Positions 1 through 8,610 of a stretch of DNA of 19,376 nucleotides are shown here, in pieces. The stretch is from Bacillota bacterium (GTDB taxonomy: Bacteria; Bacillota; Clostridia; Acetivibrionales; DSM-1351), in the NCBI GenBank assembly GCA_023431385.1, contig JAEYWA010000053.1:1-19376 (forward strand), in the 5' to 3' direction. Each line of letters starts with the position of its first letter. Within the stretch, counting starts at the first letter, position 1. The translations under genes and the position numbers were made by a program. The notes under the pieces are model-generated. The model saw only the letters and a program-made list of their open reading frames with translations, was not told where the DNA came from and did not search any database.

Positions 1-80
1 CCGGCTGGTCCGCCGCCGGCCACAATTACATCATAATGTTTTATTGCCGTTAAGTTCTTTGAATATTTAATTTCTGGCAT
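1..80 (-). CDS. FAD-dependent oxidoreductase, N-terminal fragment (cut by window edge)
   Basis: Only the first 26 codons are inside the window, from the ATG at 80. The translation begins MPEIKYSKNLTAIKHYD and continues into a Rossmann dinucleotide-binding motif GGGPAG at residues 22-27. Motif position and flanking residues match the start of the neighbour at 140-1516, so this is another member of the same FAD_oxidored (PF12831-like) family. An AAGGAG ribosome binding site lies at 87-92, six bases before the ATG. The gene follows the 140-1516 gene by 59 bases on the same strand and is probably the next cistron of the same operon. The N-terminus looks like type A or C, but the distinguishing motifs lie outside the window. 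Substrate unknown. Confidence 0.85.
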   Translation of the reverse strand, partial: MPEIKYSKNLTAIKHYDVIVAGGGPA

Positions 81-139
81 AATAATCTCCTTACCGCTAT
101 TGTTTGCGGAATAAGTAGTAATGAAAATCCGCTACCGTA

Positions 140-1516
140 TCATTGTTTGTTCAAAAAAACATCCTGGCTTATCAGGGTTTTTTGAAGTTTATTGATTGGT
201 ACAGCTTCCGGCTTCACATTATCCTGAATACAGATTGCTGCTGCAGTTCCTGCTGCCTGACCTATACCAAAGCACGGTGGCATTACCCTAAATGCAGATA
301 CTGCCTCCGATGACGCTGAAATTGTTCTTCCTGCAACAAGTAGATTGTCGCAATTGAGTGGAACTAGAGATCGATATGGGATACCATACCACTTATCAAC
401 AACAACATATTCTCCACCGGAACCATCATCAGCATGTATATCTATTGCATTCGAACACAAGAGAATGTCGTCTTCATAAGTTCTAGACTCTAGTACATCT
501 TCCTTCTGAATTACATACTTACCTTCAATATGTCTTGATTCTCTGATTCCGATTACTGAACCGGTTTCCATCATTTTAGCATTCTCAAAGCCCGGTACAT
601 GTTCTTGTAAAAATTTATATACTTCTCTGGTTTGCTTACGTCCCTCAATTGACGCCCGTGTGAGTTCCGAACTCTTTGTTCCATCAACCTCTGTAACACG
701 TGTTGTATTGAGTTTCCATTCCCCCTTCTGGTTCGTTTCATAGGAACCCATTTCGTCACGTTTTATATTCCATTCTCCATTCCTACGACCTTCCTCTATA
801 AGCCAATTAAAAGCTCCATAGAAGGGTCTTTGCATAAGATCTCTATGCTGTTCAATATATTCGTATACCCTGTCAGAATCTACATTGCACACCCTGAAAA
901 ACATTGTCGCCGGCTGCATGGTGTTGTCCTTTTTTCTTCCCTTTATTGTAGGAACACCTGCTTTTACAGCCACATCAGCATCTCCTGAGCAGTCAAGCAC
1001 CATCTTTGCGTTTATGGCACACAACCCCTCCTTACGCGCTGCAATAACACTCTTGATACTATTTCCTTCCATTATACAATCAAGAAACTGGGTGTAATAT
1101 AGGAGTTCTACACCACTTTCCTTTAGCATGTCCTCAGCTACTATTTTAAGCACTTCCGAATCAAATGGAGTTACATGAGAATGCCCCTTTATAATAAAGG
1201 AGGAATATGAAGTTCCTGCTGCGATTTTAGAAGGATGTATTGCACCACCAGCCGCTTCTAATCTATTTATAAGCTCATCAAATATACCTCTGATTATTTG
1301 TTTTTCACCTTTACCATCAAAACAGGTCATAAAAGGACCAACCAGCGCAGCTGTAGCCATCCCACCTACAAAGCCGCATCTTTCAATCAGCATTGTGTGA
1401 GCTCCATTTCTTGCTGCTGCAATGGCGGCTGCAATACCAGCCGGTCCACCCCCAACCACCAATACTTCAGGTGTATATATATCTTCAATTTTTGCTAAGT
1501 AACTTACTTCTGGCAT
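140..1516 (-). CDS. FAD-dependent oxidoreductase, type A
   Basis: The 458-residue product is a cytosolic flavoprotein with no signal peptide or membrane segment. Visible motifs are the FAD-binding GGGPAG at 22-27, the ribose-binding Glu45 after the second strand, GGMATAALVGPF at about 51-62, GGAIHPS at 90-96, a GHSHVTPFD segment with His112 and His114, DCSGDAD at 175-181, GIRESRHIEGKY at 323-334, IDIH at 358-361, and an AGR...RVMPPC...GQAAGTAAA C-terminal FAD motif from 395. This pattern is that of the FAD_oxidored family (PF12831), whose members are mostly uncharacterised. The start is supported by AGGAGG upstream of ATG 1516. It aligns without gaps over the first 130 residues with the proteins at 5507-6880 and 14994-16367. 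It follows the Zn-dehydrogenase gene by 80 bases. Substrate and electron acceptor cannot be read from the sequence. Confidence 0.9.
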   Translation of the reverse strand: MPEVSYLAKIEDIYTPEVLVVGGGPAGIAAAIAAARNGAHTMLIERCGFVGGMATAALVGPFMTCFDGKGEKQIIRGIFDELINRLEAAGGAIHPSKIAAGTSYSSFIIKGHSHVTPFDSEVLKIVAEDMLKESGVELLYYTQFLDCIMEGNSIKSVIAARKEGLCAINAKMVLDCSGDADVAVKAGVPTIKGRKKDNTMQPATMFFRVCNVDSDRVYEYIEQHRDLMQRPFYGAFNWLIEEGRRNGEWNIKRDEMGSYETNQKGEWKLNTTRVTEVDGTKSSELTRASIEGRKQTREVYKFLQEHVPGFENAKMMETGSVIGIRESRHIEGKYVIQKEDVLESRTYEDDILLCSNAIDIHADDGSGGEYVVVDKWYGIPYRSLVPLNCDNLLVAGRTISASSEAVSAFRVMPPCFGIGQAAGTAAAICIQDNVKPEAVPINKLQKTLISQDVFLNKQ

Positions 1517-1596
1517 TAAGTATTCCTCCTACTAAACTTTACACTTATCCTTAGCAAGACTTGCGTGTAGTGCTATTTATAATAGCTGACATTATT

Positions 1597-2676
1597 TTAT
1601 TCAAAGATAATAGCAACCTTTAAGTCACCATGTTTCCCGGAAGCATATTCAAAAGCCGTCTCCCATTCTTCAATTTTAAAGGTTTTTGAAACCAAACCCT
1701 TCGTTTTTAAATTGCCATTTTGTATATTTTCAATTACAAATGGGTAGCAGTATGGGCTTAAGTGGGAGCCAAGTATATCAAGCTCCTTTCTGTCACCAAT
1801 TATAGACCAGTCTACAGTAGTTGGTTCTCCAAACACACTGAATTCCACAAAACGTCCTAACTTCCTTATCATGTTGAGCCCTTGAACAACACTGGAGGGA
1901 TGCCCTGTAGCTTCAATATAAATATCACATCCGTAACCCTCCGTTAAATCAAGTATTTTATTTACAACATCCTCTTTACCAGGATTCATAACGATATCTG
2001 CTCCAAACTCTTTTGCTTTATCCAAACGCTTATCAACCATATCAAGCACAATTAATTTTTTTGGATTTTGCATTCTAGCATATGTGATCATACCAAGACC
2101 AAGAGTTCCTGCGCCCGAAATAACTACCACATCATCATTACGAATCTGTGCTCTGTCTACTGCATGTTTGGAGCACCCATAAGGTTCAATTAACAGAGCA
2201 GCACTCAGAGGTATTTCTTCTGGCACTTTAGAAATCACACAGGTTTTAGGGAATCTTACATATTCAGCCATCCCGCCGTTATTTCCTTTTTGGAAGCCAA
2301 AAATTGCATGGGGCTGACACATCCAATATCTCCCAGTTTTGCAGAATTTGCACTCTCCACATGGAACAATCTGATCTGCAATAATTCTATCTCCAATATG
2401 AAAATCCTTTACATTTTCACCTATTTCAACGACATGACCTAAAAATTCATGTCCTGGAATAAATGGTGGTTCTACCCATGCTGGTTGGTTATCACTACCC
2501 CAATACATAGCTGCTCCATGTTGGCACTTTAGGTCACTTGCGCAAACACCGCAGCCTTCTGTTTTGATTATGATATCATCTGGGCCACATTCCGGTGTAG
2601 GATAATTTGTTTCAAAACGATAGTCATTTTTACCATATGCTACTATAGCTTTCATAGTTTTTGGTACATTTCCCAT
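1597..2676 (-). CDS. Zinc-dependent alcohol dehydrogenase, erythritol/L-threitol dehydrogenase-like
   Basis: The 359-residue product is a medium-chain dehydrogenase/reductase that should oxidise a secondary alcohol, probably of a sugar or polyol, with NAD(H). Catalytic zinc ligands are visible as Cys45 (GCGVCASD), His76-Glu77 (GHE) and probably Glu164. The structural zinc ligands are Cys106, Cys109, Cys112 and Cys120. The coenzyme motif GAGTLG lies at 188-193, and Asp212 after the second strand of the Rossmann fold points to NAD rather than NADP. The stretch CASDLKCQHGAAMYWG and the opening PKTMKAIV resemble, from memory, bacterial erythritol/L-threitol dehydrogenases more than butanediol or threonine dehydrogenases. 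An AAAGGGGG ribosome binding site precedes ATG 2676. The gene sits between two FAD oxidoreductase genes, so it likely acts on the same metabolite series. Sorbitol/iditol dehydrogenase activity is the main alternative. Confidence 0.9.
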   Translation of the reverse strand: MGNVPKTMKAIVAYGKNDYRFETNYPTPECGPDDIIIKTEGCGVCASDLKCQHGAAMYWGSDNQPAWVEPPFIPGHEFLGHVVEIGENVKDFHIGDRIIADQIVPCGECKFCKTGRYWMCQPHAIFGFQKGNNGGMAEYVRFPKTCVISKVPEEIPLSAALLIEPYGCSKHAVDRAQIRNDDVVVISGAGTLGLGMITYARMQNPKKLIVLDMVDKRLDKAKEFGADIVMNPGKEDVVNKILDLTEGYGCDIYIEATGHPSSVVQGLNMIRKLGRFVEFSVFGEPTTVDWSIIGDRKELDILGSHLSPYCYPFVIENIQNGNLKTKGLVSKTFKIEEWETAFEYASGKHGDLKVAIIFE

Positions 2677-2703
2677 AGTGCTTCCCCCTTTGATTTAAAT
2701 ACA

Positions 2704-2709
2704 ATTATA
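2704..2709 (-). promoter_or_regulatory. Possible internal -10 box before the Zn-dehydrogenase gene
   Basis: A perfect TATAAT on the minus strand ends 27 bases before the dehydrogenase ATG, just downstream of the stem-loop at 2734-2770. The sequence about 17 bases upstream (TGAATT) is a poor -35 box, so this is only a candidate for a secondary promoter inside the operon. Confidence 0.25.
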
Positions 2710-2714
2710 GTTAT

Positions 2715-2730
2715 TTTATGTTAACAAATT
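2715..2730 (-). repeat. Copy 1 of 16-base motif shared with the divergent operon leader
   Basis: The minus strand reads AATTTGTTAACATAAA, identical to 14953-14968 on the plus strand. It contains the 8-base palindrome TGTTAACA. In both places the motif lies a short distance upstream of an operon gene, in the same orientation relative to it (38 bases before the dehydrogenase ATG here). It may be a shared operator or a chance AT-rich match. Confidence 0.4.
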
Positions 2731-2733
2731 CAC

Positions 2734-2770
2734 TGTATTAAAGGTAAAAGATGACTTTACCTTTAATACA
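2734..2770 (-). other. Intercistronic stem-loop (15-bp perfect stem)
   Basis: The arms 2734-2748 and 2756-2770 are perfectly complementary and enclose a 7-base loop. The structure begins 14 bases after the stop of the FAD oxidoreductase gene at 2785-4080 and precedes the Zn-dehydrogenase. In the direction of transcription it is followed by GTGAATTTG, not a T-run, so a simple Rho-independent terminator is unlikely. A 3'-end stabiliser, processing site or partial attenuator fits better. Confidence 0.7.
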
Positions 2771-2784
2771 AGTTTTATCATGAT

Positions 2785-4080
2785 TTAGACAATGGCACCC
2801 TGTTCTTTTAATTTCTTTACCAGAAGCTCAGTGTCCATTTCGCACATGGAACAATTATTCTGTAAACTAATAGCCGCAGCCGTACCAGCCGCCTGACCCA
2901 TTGCCATACAGGTTGCCATAACTCGAAGTGAACCAAAAGCAGAGTTATCGGAACATATGGTGCGTCCGGCAGTAATCAGATTCTTACTGTTTACAGGGAC
3001 AAGTACACCATAAGGTATATTATACTCTTGCTTTAAACTAATGCAGTCCTGTGCTATACTGTCGGGCTTATGAATATCTATTACGTGAGTTCCCTTTGCA
3101 ATAGTGTCCTTAAATGGCTTTGGATTCAATATATCATCTGCTTTCATCTCATACATTCCAACAATACGATAAGTTTCGCGTACTCCGGCCTGTGTTCCTG
3201 ATTTTAATAGCCAGCAATCTTTAAAGGCAGGAAAATTCTCGCGCATAATATTTATTACTTTGAACAGATTTTCACGCAAATTGCATTCAGCCTTGGTAAA
3301 CTGTTCCGGAGAGCTTGCATCAGTGCCTTCACGTAACAAATTTATAGTAACTAAGCCATCGCGGAAATGTCTGCTTATCCAGGGTCCACCAAATATCGGC
3401 ATTTCACCTTTTTCATTAAGTTCGCTTAATCTTCCTCGTATTTCAGCACTGATAGGCATTTTTTCATCTACGGCATCAGCGAATAAATCTTTGAGTGCAT
3501 CAGTATCGACACCACCAAGCTGAAACCATAGAGACGCAGGCTGTAGCCTGGTTTCCTTTGTAGTTTCATATCCTGCTGCCCGAACCAGGTCTGCATCACC
3601 AGTACAGTCAATGGCAGCCTTACATTCATATGCCACACGGCCTGCTTTATTCTGTACAATTACATGACTAACCTTTCCATCAGTCATAACACAATCTGAA
3701 AAATAAGTATGATATAGCAGCGTAACACCGCTTTCAAGAAGTAATTGCTGAGCAGCCAGCTTGAACATCTCATCATGTACCGGAACATTTCCGCTATCAA
3801 GTGAAACGTCAGCTCCATTCAAAGCACTTATACGCTTCATAAGCTCAAAAGGGATTCCATCAATAATAAGCTTTTTCTTTTTCTTAAATATACTGATAGG
3901 AGTAACAAGGGCACTTGATGCCATACCTCCTACAAAGCCATAACGCTCAATCAATAGTGTCTTTGCACCGTTTCTGGCTGCAGCAACTGCTGCAATGATA
4001 CCAGAAGGTCCACCTCCACATACAATTATATCGTAGCTATCTATCACTGGTATTTTATTATTTTTTTCACTAATAAACAT
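2785..4080 (-). CDS. FAD-dependent oxidoreductase, type C (short)
   Basis: At 431 residues this is the shortest complete paralog. It has the FAD motif GGGPSG at 22-27, Glu45, GGMASSALVTP at about 51-61, DCTGDAD at 158-164, GVRETYRIVGMYE, DIHKPDS, and a C-terminal AGRTIC...RVMATCMAMGQAAGTAAA block. The core and C-terminus resemble type A, but the GGAIHPS and GHxHVxPFD segments are missing and are replaced by a shorter stretch with a KKKKK run near 66-70. It is therefore probably specific for a different substrate than type A. The start at 4080 is supported by AAGGAGG in the 27-base gap to the preceding gene, the tightest junction in the operon, implying translational linkage with the type B gene at 4108-5415. 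Cytosolic; substrate unknown. Confidence 0.9.
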   Translation of the reverse strand: MFISEKNNKIPVIDSYDIIVCGGGPSGIIAAVAAARNGAKTLLIERYGFVGGMASSALVTPISIFKKKKKLIIDGIPFELMKRISALNGADVSLDSGNVPVHDEMFKLAAQQLLLESGVTLLYHTYFSDCVMTDGKVSHVIVQNKAGRVAYECKAAIDCTGDADLVRAAGYETTKETRLQPASLWFQLGGVDTDALKDLFADAVDEKMPISAEIRGRLSELNEKGEMPIFGGPWISRHFRDGLVTINLLREGTDASSPEQFTKAECNLRENLFKVINIMRENFPAFKDCWLLKSGTQAGVRETYRIVGMYEMKADDILNPKPFKDTIAKGTHVIDIHKPDSIAQDCISLKQEYNIPYGVLVPVNSKNLITAGRTICSDNSAFGSLRVMATCMAMGQAAGTAAAISLQNNCSMCEMDTELLVKKLKEQGAIV

Positions 4081-4107
4081 AGTTCCTCCTTAAAATTTGA
4101 ATCTGAG

Positions 4108-5415
4108 TCAATCAAAGAGATCCACTCCGCGTTCAAGTAAAACCTTTTGTACCTCATGGAAATCCACGTCACGAGGCAATATTTCCTTCTGTGCTGCAAG
4201 TGCAGCTGTTACGCCGGCCGCCTCACCAATAGCCATACAGATTGACATAACTCGGTAAGATGCATGTGCACGATGGGTACCTGAAATGCATCTACCGGAA
4301 AGCACCAGTCCATCTACTCTTTTTGGAATCAAGCTGCGCAAAGGAATATCATAAGGAGGTACTTCCTCTTCAACTTCCTCTGCCTGTCCGCTACCAGTAG
4401 GATTATGAATATCTATAAGGAACCTTGCCTTATGGACAATAACATCCTCAAATATGCGACCACTACGAAGGTCCATGTCATTAAGCTTATATTCTCCTAC
4501 AAATCGTCGGGTCTCACGAACTCCCAGGGTGTTTGCTGAGCTTTTTACGATACAATTTTGATAACCATCCACATACTTACGCAGAAACTCAGTAACAGTA
4601 TCAATTTGGGCGCGCAAGTCGATTTCCGCCTTCTCTACATCTTCACCTAATAATGCAAGAATGCCATTGGTCTGTGTTGTGTTTATGATACGCTCACCAG
4701 GTATAGTAGTGCCAAAAGAACGAACTGACGCTGCATTAGGGGGTAAATGGCCTTCTTTACAAAGCCTGGTGGTATAATCAAGAAATCGCTCACCCTTATA
4801 CTTAACAAAGTCGATTTCACCGATACAAGTCAAAGCATCCTCCTCGACACCCTGCAAACGGAACATCAATGTAACAGGTTGTACCAGGGAATCACCCTCG
4901 CGTCCCATTTCATATTCCGCTCCTGCAAAATATGCAACATCACCATCACCGGATGCATCAATAAAGGCTTTTGCTCGAATTACCTTCATACCTGTCTTTT
5001 CTGAAATTACTATTCCCGTCAACCTGTCGCCATCCATTATGGCATCAACAACAGGGGTTTGAAGATATATTTTAACACCTGCTTCATGAGCAAAATCTAC
5101 AAGTACACGCTTTGCTTTTTCAAAATCATGGGACTGTTGCGTCACACCGGTTTCATCACAGTCTGGAACACCCAGACGAACAATAAGCTCATCTCGTAAG
5201 GTTCCCCTTGACACACTTCCGAGGATCGGTGCAACTGCACCGTTTGTTAAATTTCCGCCAAGCGTACCATAACGCTCAATTAATGCGGTTTTAGACCCCA
5301 TTCGTGCTGCTGAAACAGCTGCACAAATGCCAGCAGGACCAGAGCCAATGACAACAACATCATATTGTGCTGCTATCTGTAAAGATTTTTGATAAAATAC
5401 CGATTCATAACTCAT
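4108..5415 (-). CDS. FAD-dependent oxidoreductase, type B
   Basis: I place the start at ATG 5415, giving 435 residues. It has AGGAGG at 5426-5431, and the in-frame extension back to 5478 reads straight through a perfect stem-loop and lacks family similarity. Motifs: GSGPAG at 24-29, Glu47, GGNLTNG at about 53-59, DASGDGD at 153-159, VRETRRFVGEY, DIHNPTGSG, and LSGRC...RVMSICMAIGEAAGVTAALA near the C-terminus. The signatures GGNLT, DASGDGD, LSGRC and GEAAGV are shared with the plus-strand paralog at 16481-17854 and differ from types A and C. It follows the type A gene at 5507-6880 by 91 bases, the same A-then-B order as in the plus-strand arm. No Cys-rich iron-sulphur motif or transmembrane segment is visible. 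Function beyond flavin-dependent redox chemistry is unknown. Confidence 0.9.
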   Translation of the reverse strand: MSYESVFYQKSLQIAAQYDVVVIGSGPAGICAAVSAARMGSKTALIERYGTLGGNLTNGAVAPILGSVSRGTLRDELIVRLGVPDCDETGVTQQSHDFEKAKRVLVDFAHEAGVKIYLQTPVVDAIMDGDRLTGIVISEKTGMKVIRAKAFIDASGDGDVAYFAGAEYEMGREGDSLVQPVTLMFRLQGVEEDALTCIGEIDFVKYKGERFLDYTTRLCKEGHLPPNAASVRSFGTTIPGERIINTTQTNGILALLGEDVEKAEIDLRAQIDTVTEFLRKYVDGYQNCIVKSSANTLGVRETRRFVGEYKLNDMDLRSGRIFEDVIVHKARFLIDIHNPTGSGQAEEVEEEVPPYDIPLRSLIPKRVDGLVLSGRCISGTHRAHASYRVMSICMAIGEAAGVTAALAAQKEILPRDVDFHEVQKVLLERGVDLFD

Positions 5416-5435
5416 GCTTGGAATTCCTCCTAGAA

Positions 5436-5480
5436 TTATGATTATTAGTGCATATTGGTAATCTGCACTAATAATCATAA
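5436..5480 (-). other. Intercistronic stem-loop (17-bp perfect stem)
   Basis: The arms 5436-5452 and 5464-5480 form a perfect 17-base inverted repeat around an 11-base loop, beginning 26 bases after the stop of the upstream FAD gene. On the transcribed strand it runs directly into the AGGAGG of the next gene, with no T-tract. Termination is therefore unlikely, while RNA processing, 3' protection of the upstream message or control of access to the ribosome binding site is plausible. Confidence 0.75.
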
Positions 5481-5506
5481 GCTACAGTTAATATACGTTA
5501 CAGTAA

Positions 5507-6880
5507 TTAGTCACCTAAAAAGGCACCTTGCTCTATCAACGAAGCACGTAGATCTTTTATATCAATATCTGCAGGGAGCTTACCTTCCTTAATAGCTAAC
5601 GCAGCTGCAGTACCAGCTGCCTGACCGAACACAATACAGCAAGGTATCATACGAGTAGCTGAACCCGCTATGGCATCAGCTGAGAGAGAACGTCCTGCTA
5701 CAAGTAGATTGCTGACACCCTTTGGTACCAAGCAAGCGTATGGAACACCAAAGTAAGGTCCTTTTTCTAAGGTAAAATATGTTCCGCCTGGGTCGTTCTT
5801 GTTGTGAGTATCCATATTTGTTGCCAGAACAGCGATGGAGGTCTCAGGCACACGGCAATTTATAACATCATCAGCTGTCAGCTTGTATAAGCCTTCAATA
5901 TGACGGGTTTCACGAATACCTACTCTTGCAGCTGTACCCATGAACTTTGCATTTTCAAAACCAACAGCGTATTTCTTCAAAAAGTCGAATATTTTATGTG
6001 CCTGCTTCATGCCAATTAATTCAGCCTTGGTTAAATCCTCGGCATTGGTTCCATCAATGTCCAGGATACGAGAAACGTTTATACGATACTCGCCAGGTTC
6101 AGTATCCTCAAATAGACATATCTCTGCACGAGGTATATCTCCCCATTCCTCCTGTTTTTCTCTAATTAACCAGCTGAATGGACCATAGAAAGGACGAATC
6201 TCATGCTCATGCTCCTTCATATGCACCTTCAATCGTTCTGAATCAACATTGCAAACGCGGAAAAACATAGTTGCCGGCTGCATGTTTCCGTCATTAATGT
6301 TGCCTAGTTCATAATTTACTCCAGACCTGGCCGCCACATCCGCATCACCTGAACAATCGATTATAATTTTTGCACGAATGACCGATATTCCCGATTTATT
6401 TGCAATAACTACGCCAACAATCTTATCATCTTCCTTAAGAACATCTATAAACTGGGTATGCAAGAGGATATCTGCACCGGCTTCCATAATCATATCGGAA
6501 GCAACCATTTTTAAAGCTTCATGATCAAAGGGTCCTACATGGTCATGACCAATTTTGTAAAATCCAGCATGAGATGTTGTAGATCTCACTTCACTTGGAT
6601 GGATAGCACCGCCTATTTCTATCAGGCGACCGACAATCTCTTCGAAGATACCCTTAATGATCTGCTTTTCACTTTTTGCATCATAGGCTGTCATAAAAGG
6701 ACCTACCAGACCGTTGGTAGCCTGTCCACCAACGCATCCAGAATTATCAATAACTAAGGTTTTTACACCGTTCCTTGCTGCACATATAGCTGCACCGATA
6801 CCGGCAGGGCCTGCACCAACAACTAAAATATCTATATCACGATAAACAGGAAGCTCTCTTATATAACTAATTTTGCTCAT
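5507..6880 (-). CDS. FAD-dependent oxidoreductase, type A (Asp45 variant)
   Basis: The start is taken at ATG 6880 (457 residues), seven bases after AAGGAG at 6888-6893; upstream in-frame ATGs have no such site. Motifs: GAGPAG at 22-27, GGQATNGLVGPF at 51-62, GGAIHPS at 90-96, GHDHVGPFD with His112 and His114, DCSGDAD at 175-181, GIRETRHIEGLY, and AGR...RMIPCCIVFGQAAGTAAA. The acidic residue that normally contacts the FAD ribose is Asp45 here (VIDNSG) rather than the Glu of the other paralogs, which is unusual but conservative. The HPS and HxHV segments mark it as type A. It is the first redox gene after the importer genes, 82 bases downstream of the solute-binding protein, and begins an A-then-B pair with 4108-5415. 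Cytosolic; substrate unknown. Confidence 0.9.
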   Translation of the reverse strand: MSKISYIRELPVYRDIDILVVGAGPAGIGAAICAARNGVKTLVIDNSGCVGGQATNGLVGPFMTAYDAKSEKQIIKGIFEEIVGRLIEIGGAIHPSEVRSTTSHAGFYKIGHDHVGPFDHEALKMVASDMIMEAGADILLHTQFIDVLKEDDKIVGVVIANKSGISVIRAKIIIDCSGDADVAARSGVNYELGNINDGNMQPATMFFRVCNVDSERLKVHMKEHEHEIRPFYGPFSWLIREKQEEWGDIPRAEICLFEDTEPGEYRINVSRILDIDGTNAEDLTKAELIGMKQAHKIFDFLKKYAVGFENAKFMGTAARVGIRETRHIEGLYKLTADDVINCRVPETSIAVLATNMDTHNKNDPGGTYFTLEKGPYFGVPYACLVPKGVSNLLVAGRSLSADAIAGSATRMIPCCIVFGQAAGTAAALAIKEGKLPADIDIKDLRASLIEQGAFLGD

Positions 6881-6914
6881 ATTCTTTCTCCTTATCATAT
6901 TTTTCAACTTAGTG

Positions 6915-6944
6915 TTGTAGCAGCCCCATATGGGACTGCTACAA
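6915..6944 (-). other. Stem-loop after the solute-binding protein gene
   Basis: Two 14-base arms (6915-6928 and 6931-6944) pair except for one G-U when read as RNA, with almost no loop. This is an extended palindrome centred on CCCATATGGG. It lies about 20 bases after the stop of the binding-protein gene. The transcribed strand has T residues before the stem but CACTAAG after it, so it is not a canonical terminator. Stem-loops here are commonly found to stabilise the message of an abundant binding protein. Confidence 0.65.
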
Positions 6945-6962
6945 AAATGCATATCCTATAAT

Positions 6963-8552
6963 TTACTTTTTACCGTAGAACTCATCATACCAAGTCTGCA
7001 TTTCTGTTCTGATTTTCTCGCCACCACCATTTGCCCAGTCTGACTGGAAGGTCTTGAGGCTGTCAATTTTCTTAGTACCGCTAGTAAGCTGGAGGATGAA
7101 GTCGCTGGTAGCCTTAAACAATGATTGATTGTACTTGGAGTAATTCTCCAATGAAGGCATGAATCCGAAGGTATTATCTACAAAAATTTCTGGAGTTTCT
7201 TTATTTGCTTTGATAGTAACTGCATCGAAGGCAGCCCACATAGCATCACTCTTTCTTACACGTGAAGGCCACTGTTTTGCAAATGCTTCTTCGTCAGTAC
7301 TGTTTAGGTACCAGTAAGAATTTCCGCGCTCTTCTGCAAAAATAGGATTAATCGGTTTTATTGAACCATCAGTATCATAGGTAAAGTGTGTACCTTCAAC
7401 ACCGATATTGAGGTAAAGCTGATTTTGTTGCTTGATGTTAATCCAGTTAATAGCATGCTCAGCATTCTTAGAGCTCTTAAGTATGCAAGTTATCTGATTT
7501 ATTGCTTCAGTCTTCATATACTTGCAAGTGCCATCAGAACCTGATAGTGCACTGATATAGCCCAGATCTTCATACTTGAGGCCAAGACCGTCTTTGCCTG
7601 TCATGATTGGAGTAGTAACAGCAACACCAGTACGGTTTGAAGCTGCAATGATTGCTTTGCCTGAAGATAATTTCTCATTTACAGTGGTTGTGTTGTTAAC
7701 TGCCCAGTCACGGTCAATAAGTCCCTCATCCTTAAGTTTTTTCATGAATTCAACCATTTTTGGGAAATTCTCATGTTCAGTCATATAGAAGACTTTACCG
7801 TTGTCATCAACCATCCAGTCGTTATAGATACCGAATGCAGAAGTTATACTCTGCGGGATATCCCAGTTAACAGATCCTTCTGAAGCAACACGGAAAGGAC
7901 CGGTGAAAGGAATATATTTATCCCCATAGAACTTTTTAAGAGCAACCAGGGTGTTATAGAATTCGTCTATTGTAGTTGGGAGTTCATTAATGCCAGCGGC
8001 TTTCATCAAGTCGAGGCGTGCTACCATGAATGTACCTATTTCTGTTGGGTACGGATATTTGTAAGGAATACCGTAGATTTCGCCTTTAGAATCTGAGCAA
8101 GCCTTCCAGGAATCTTCATTTACTCCTTTAAGGACGTCCTGACCATACTTATTAAGTAAATCTGTCAGGGGCATCAATGCGCCTTGGGAGAGTAGTGTCT
8201 GGAATTGAGATACACCAATCTGAACCACGTCATAATCGGCGCCGGATGCAACTTCCATAAGGAGCTTTTCGTTTGCATTCTCAGCTGGTAATACGTTGTA
8301 ATTTACTTTGTAACCAGTTTTCTCTTCATATACCTTTGCCATGCTGTCAGTATTAGGATCAAAGCTGACATTGTATCCAAGATACTTTAGCTCTGGCTTT
8401 TCACCATCAAGCGCATTTGAATCAGTTGAGTTGCTGGCCTGTGCTTGTGAGGTTGTGGAGTTGCTTGGAGTGGCAGTATTGCTCTGGCCACATCCTACAA
8501 AGCTGGAAACAATCATAATTACTGCAAGAAATAGTACAAAAATCTTCTTCAT
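6963..8552 (-). CDS. Extracellular sugar-binding lipoprotein of an LplABC-type ABC importer
   Basis: The 529-residue product begins with a lipoprotein signal peptide: MKK, a hydrophobic core, then SFVGC with Cys21 as the likely lipidated residue. A Ser/Thr/Asn-rich linker follows, typical of Gram-positive binding proteins tethered outside the membrane. The size and the body pattern (KYLGYNVSFDPN, then a family-1 solute-binding fold) match the large LplA/YtcQ group, which usually serves oligosaccharide or modified-sugar uptake. The lipobox has Phe at -3, which is tolerated but less common than Leu. The gene lies 58 bases after the second permease and just before the oxidoreductases, so it should deliver their substrate. 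No ATPase gene is in the window, as is common for this importer class, which can share an MsmX/UgpC-like ATPase. The ligand cannot be deduced. Confidence 0.9.
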   Translation of the reverse strand: MKKIFVLFLAVIMIVSSFVGCGQSNTATPSNSTTSQAQASNSTDSNALDGEKPELKYLGYNVSFDPNTDSMAKVYEEKTGYKVNYNVLPAENANEKLLMEVASGADYDVVQIGVSQFQTLLSQGALMPLTDLLNKYGQDVLKGVNEDSWKACSDSKGEIYGIPYKYPYPTEIGTFMVARLDLMKAAGINELPTTIDEFYNTLVALKKFYGDKYIPFTGPFRVASEGSVNWDIPQSITSAFGIYNDWMVDDNGKVFYMTEHENFPKMVEFMKKLKDEGLIDRDWAVNNTTTVNEKLSSGKAIIAASNRTGVAVTTPIMTGKDGLGLKYEDLGYISALSGSDGTCKYMKTEAINQITCILKSSKNAEHAINWINIKQQNQLYLNIGVEGTHFTYDTDGSIKPINPIFAEERGNSYWYLNSTDEEAFAKQWPSRVRKSDAMWAAFDAVTIKANKETPEIFVDNTFGFMPSLENYSKYNQSLFKATSDFILQLTSGTKKIDSLKTFQSDWANGGGEKIRTEMQTWYDEFYGKK

Positions 8553-8577
8553 AATTTCCCTTCCTTTTTTATTTATT

Positions 8578-8597
8578 TTTATCGGCTTCCCGATAAA
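8578..8597 (-). other. Small stem-loop before the binding-protein gene
   Basis: An 8-bp perfect stem (8578-8585 with 8590-8597) and 4-base loop lies between the second permease gene and the binding-protein gene. It is followed on the transcribed strand by an A-rich stretch and the GGAAGGG ribosome binding site. It may set a processing boundary that lets the binding-protein message outlive the permease message. No T-tract follows. Confidence 0.5.
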
Positions 8598-8610
8598 TTA
8601 CATTTTTTTA

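Noticed and set aside
5416..5478. N-terminal extension of the type B oxidoreductase
   Set aside because: It is encoded by the perfect stem-loop and lies upstream of a good AGGAGG at 5426-5431; the family N-terminus begins at 5415.
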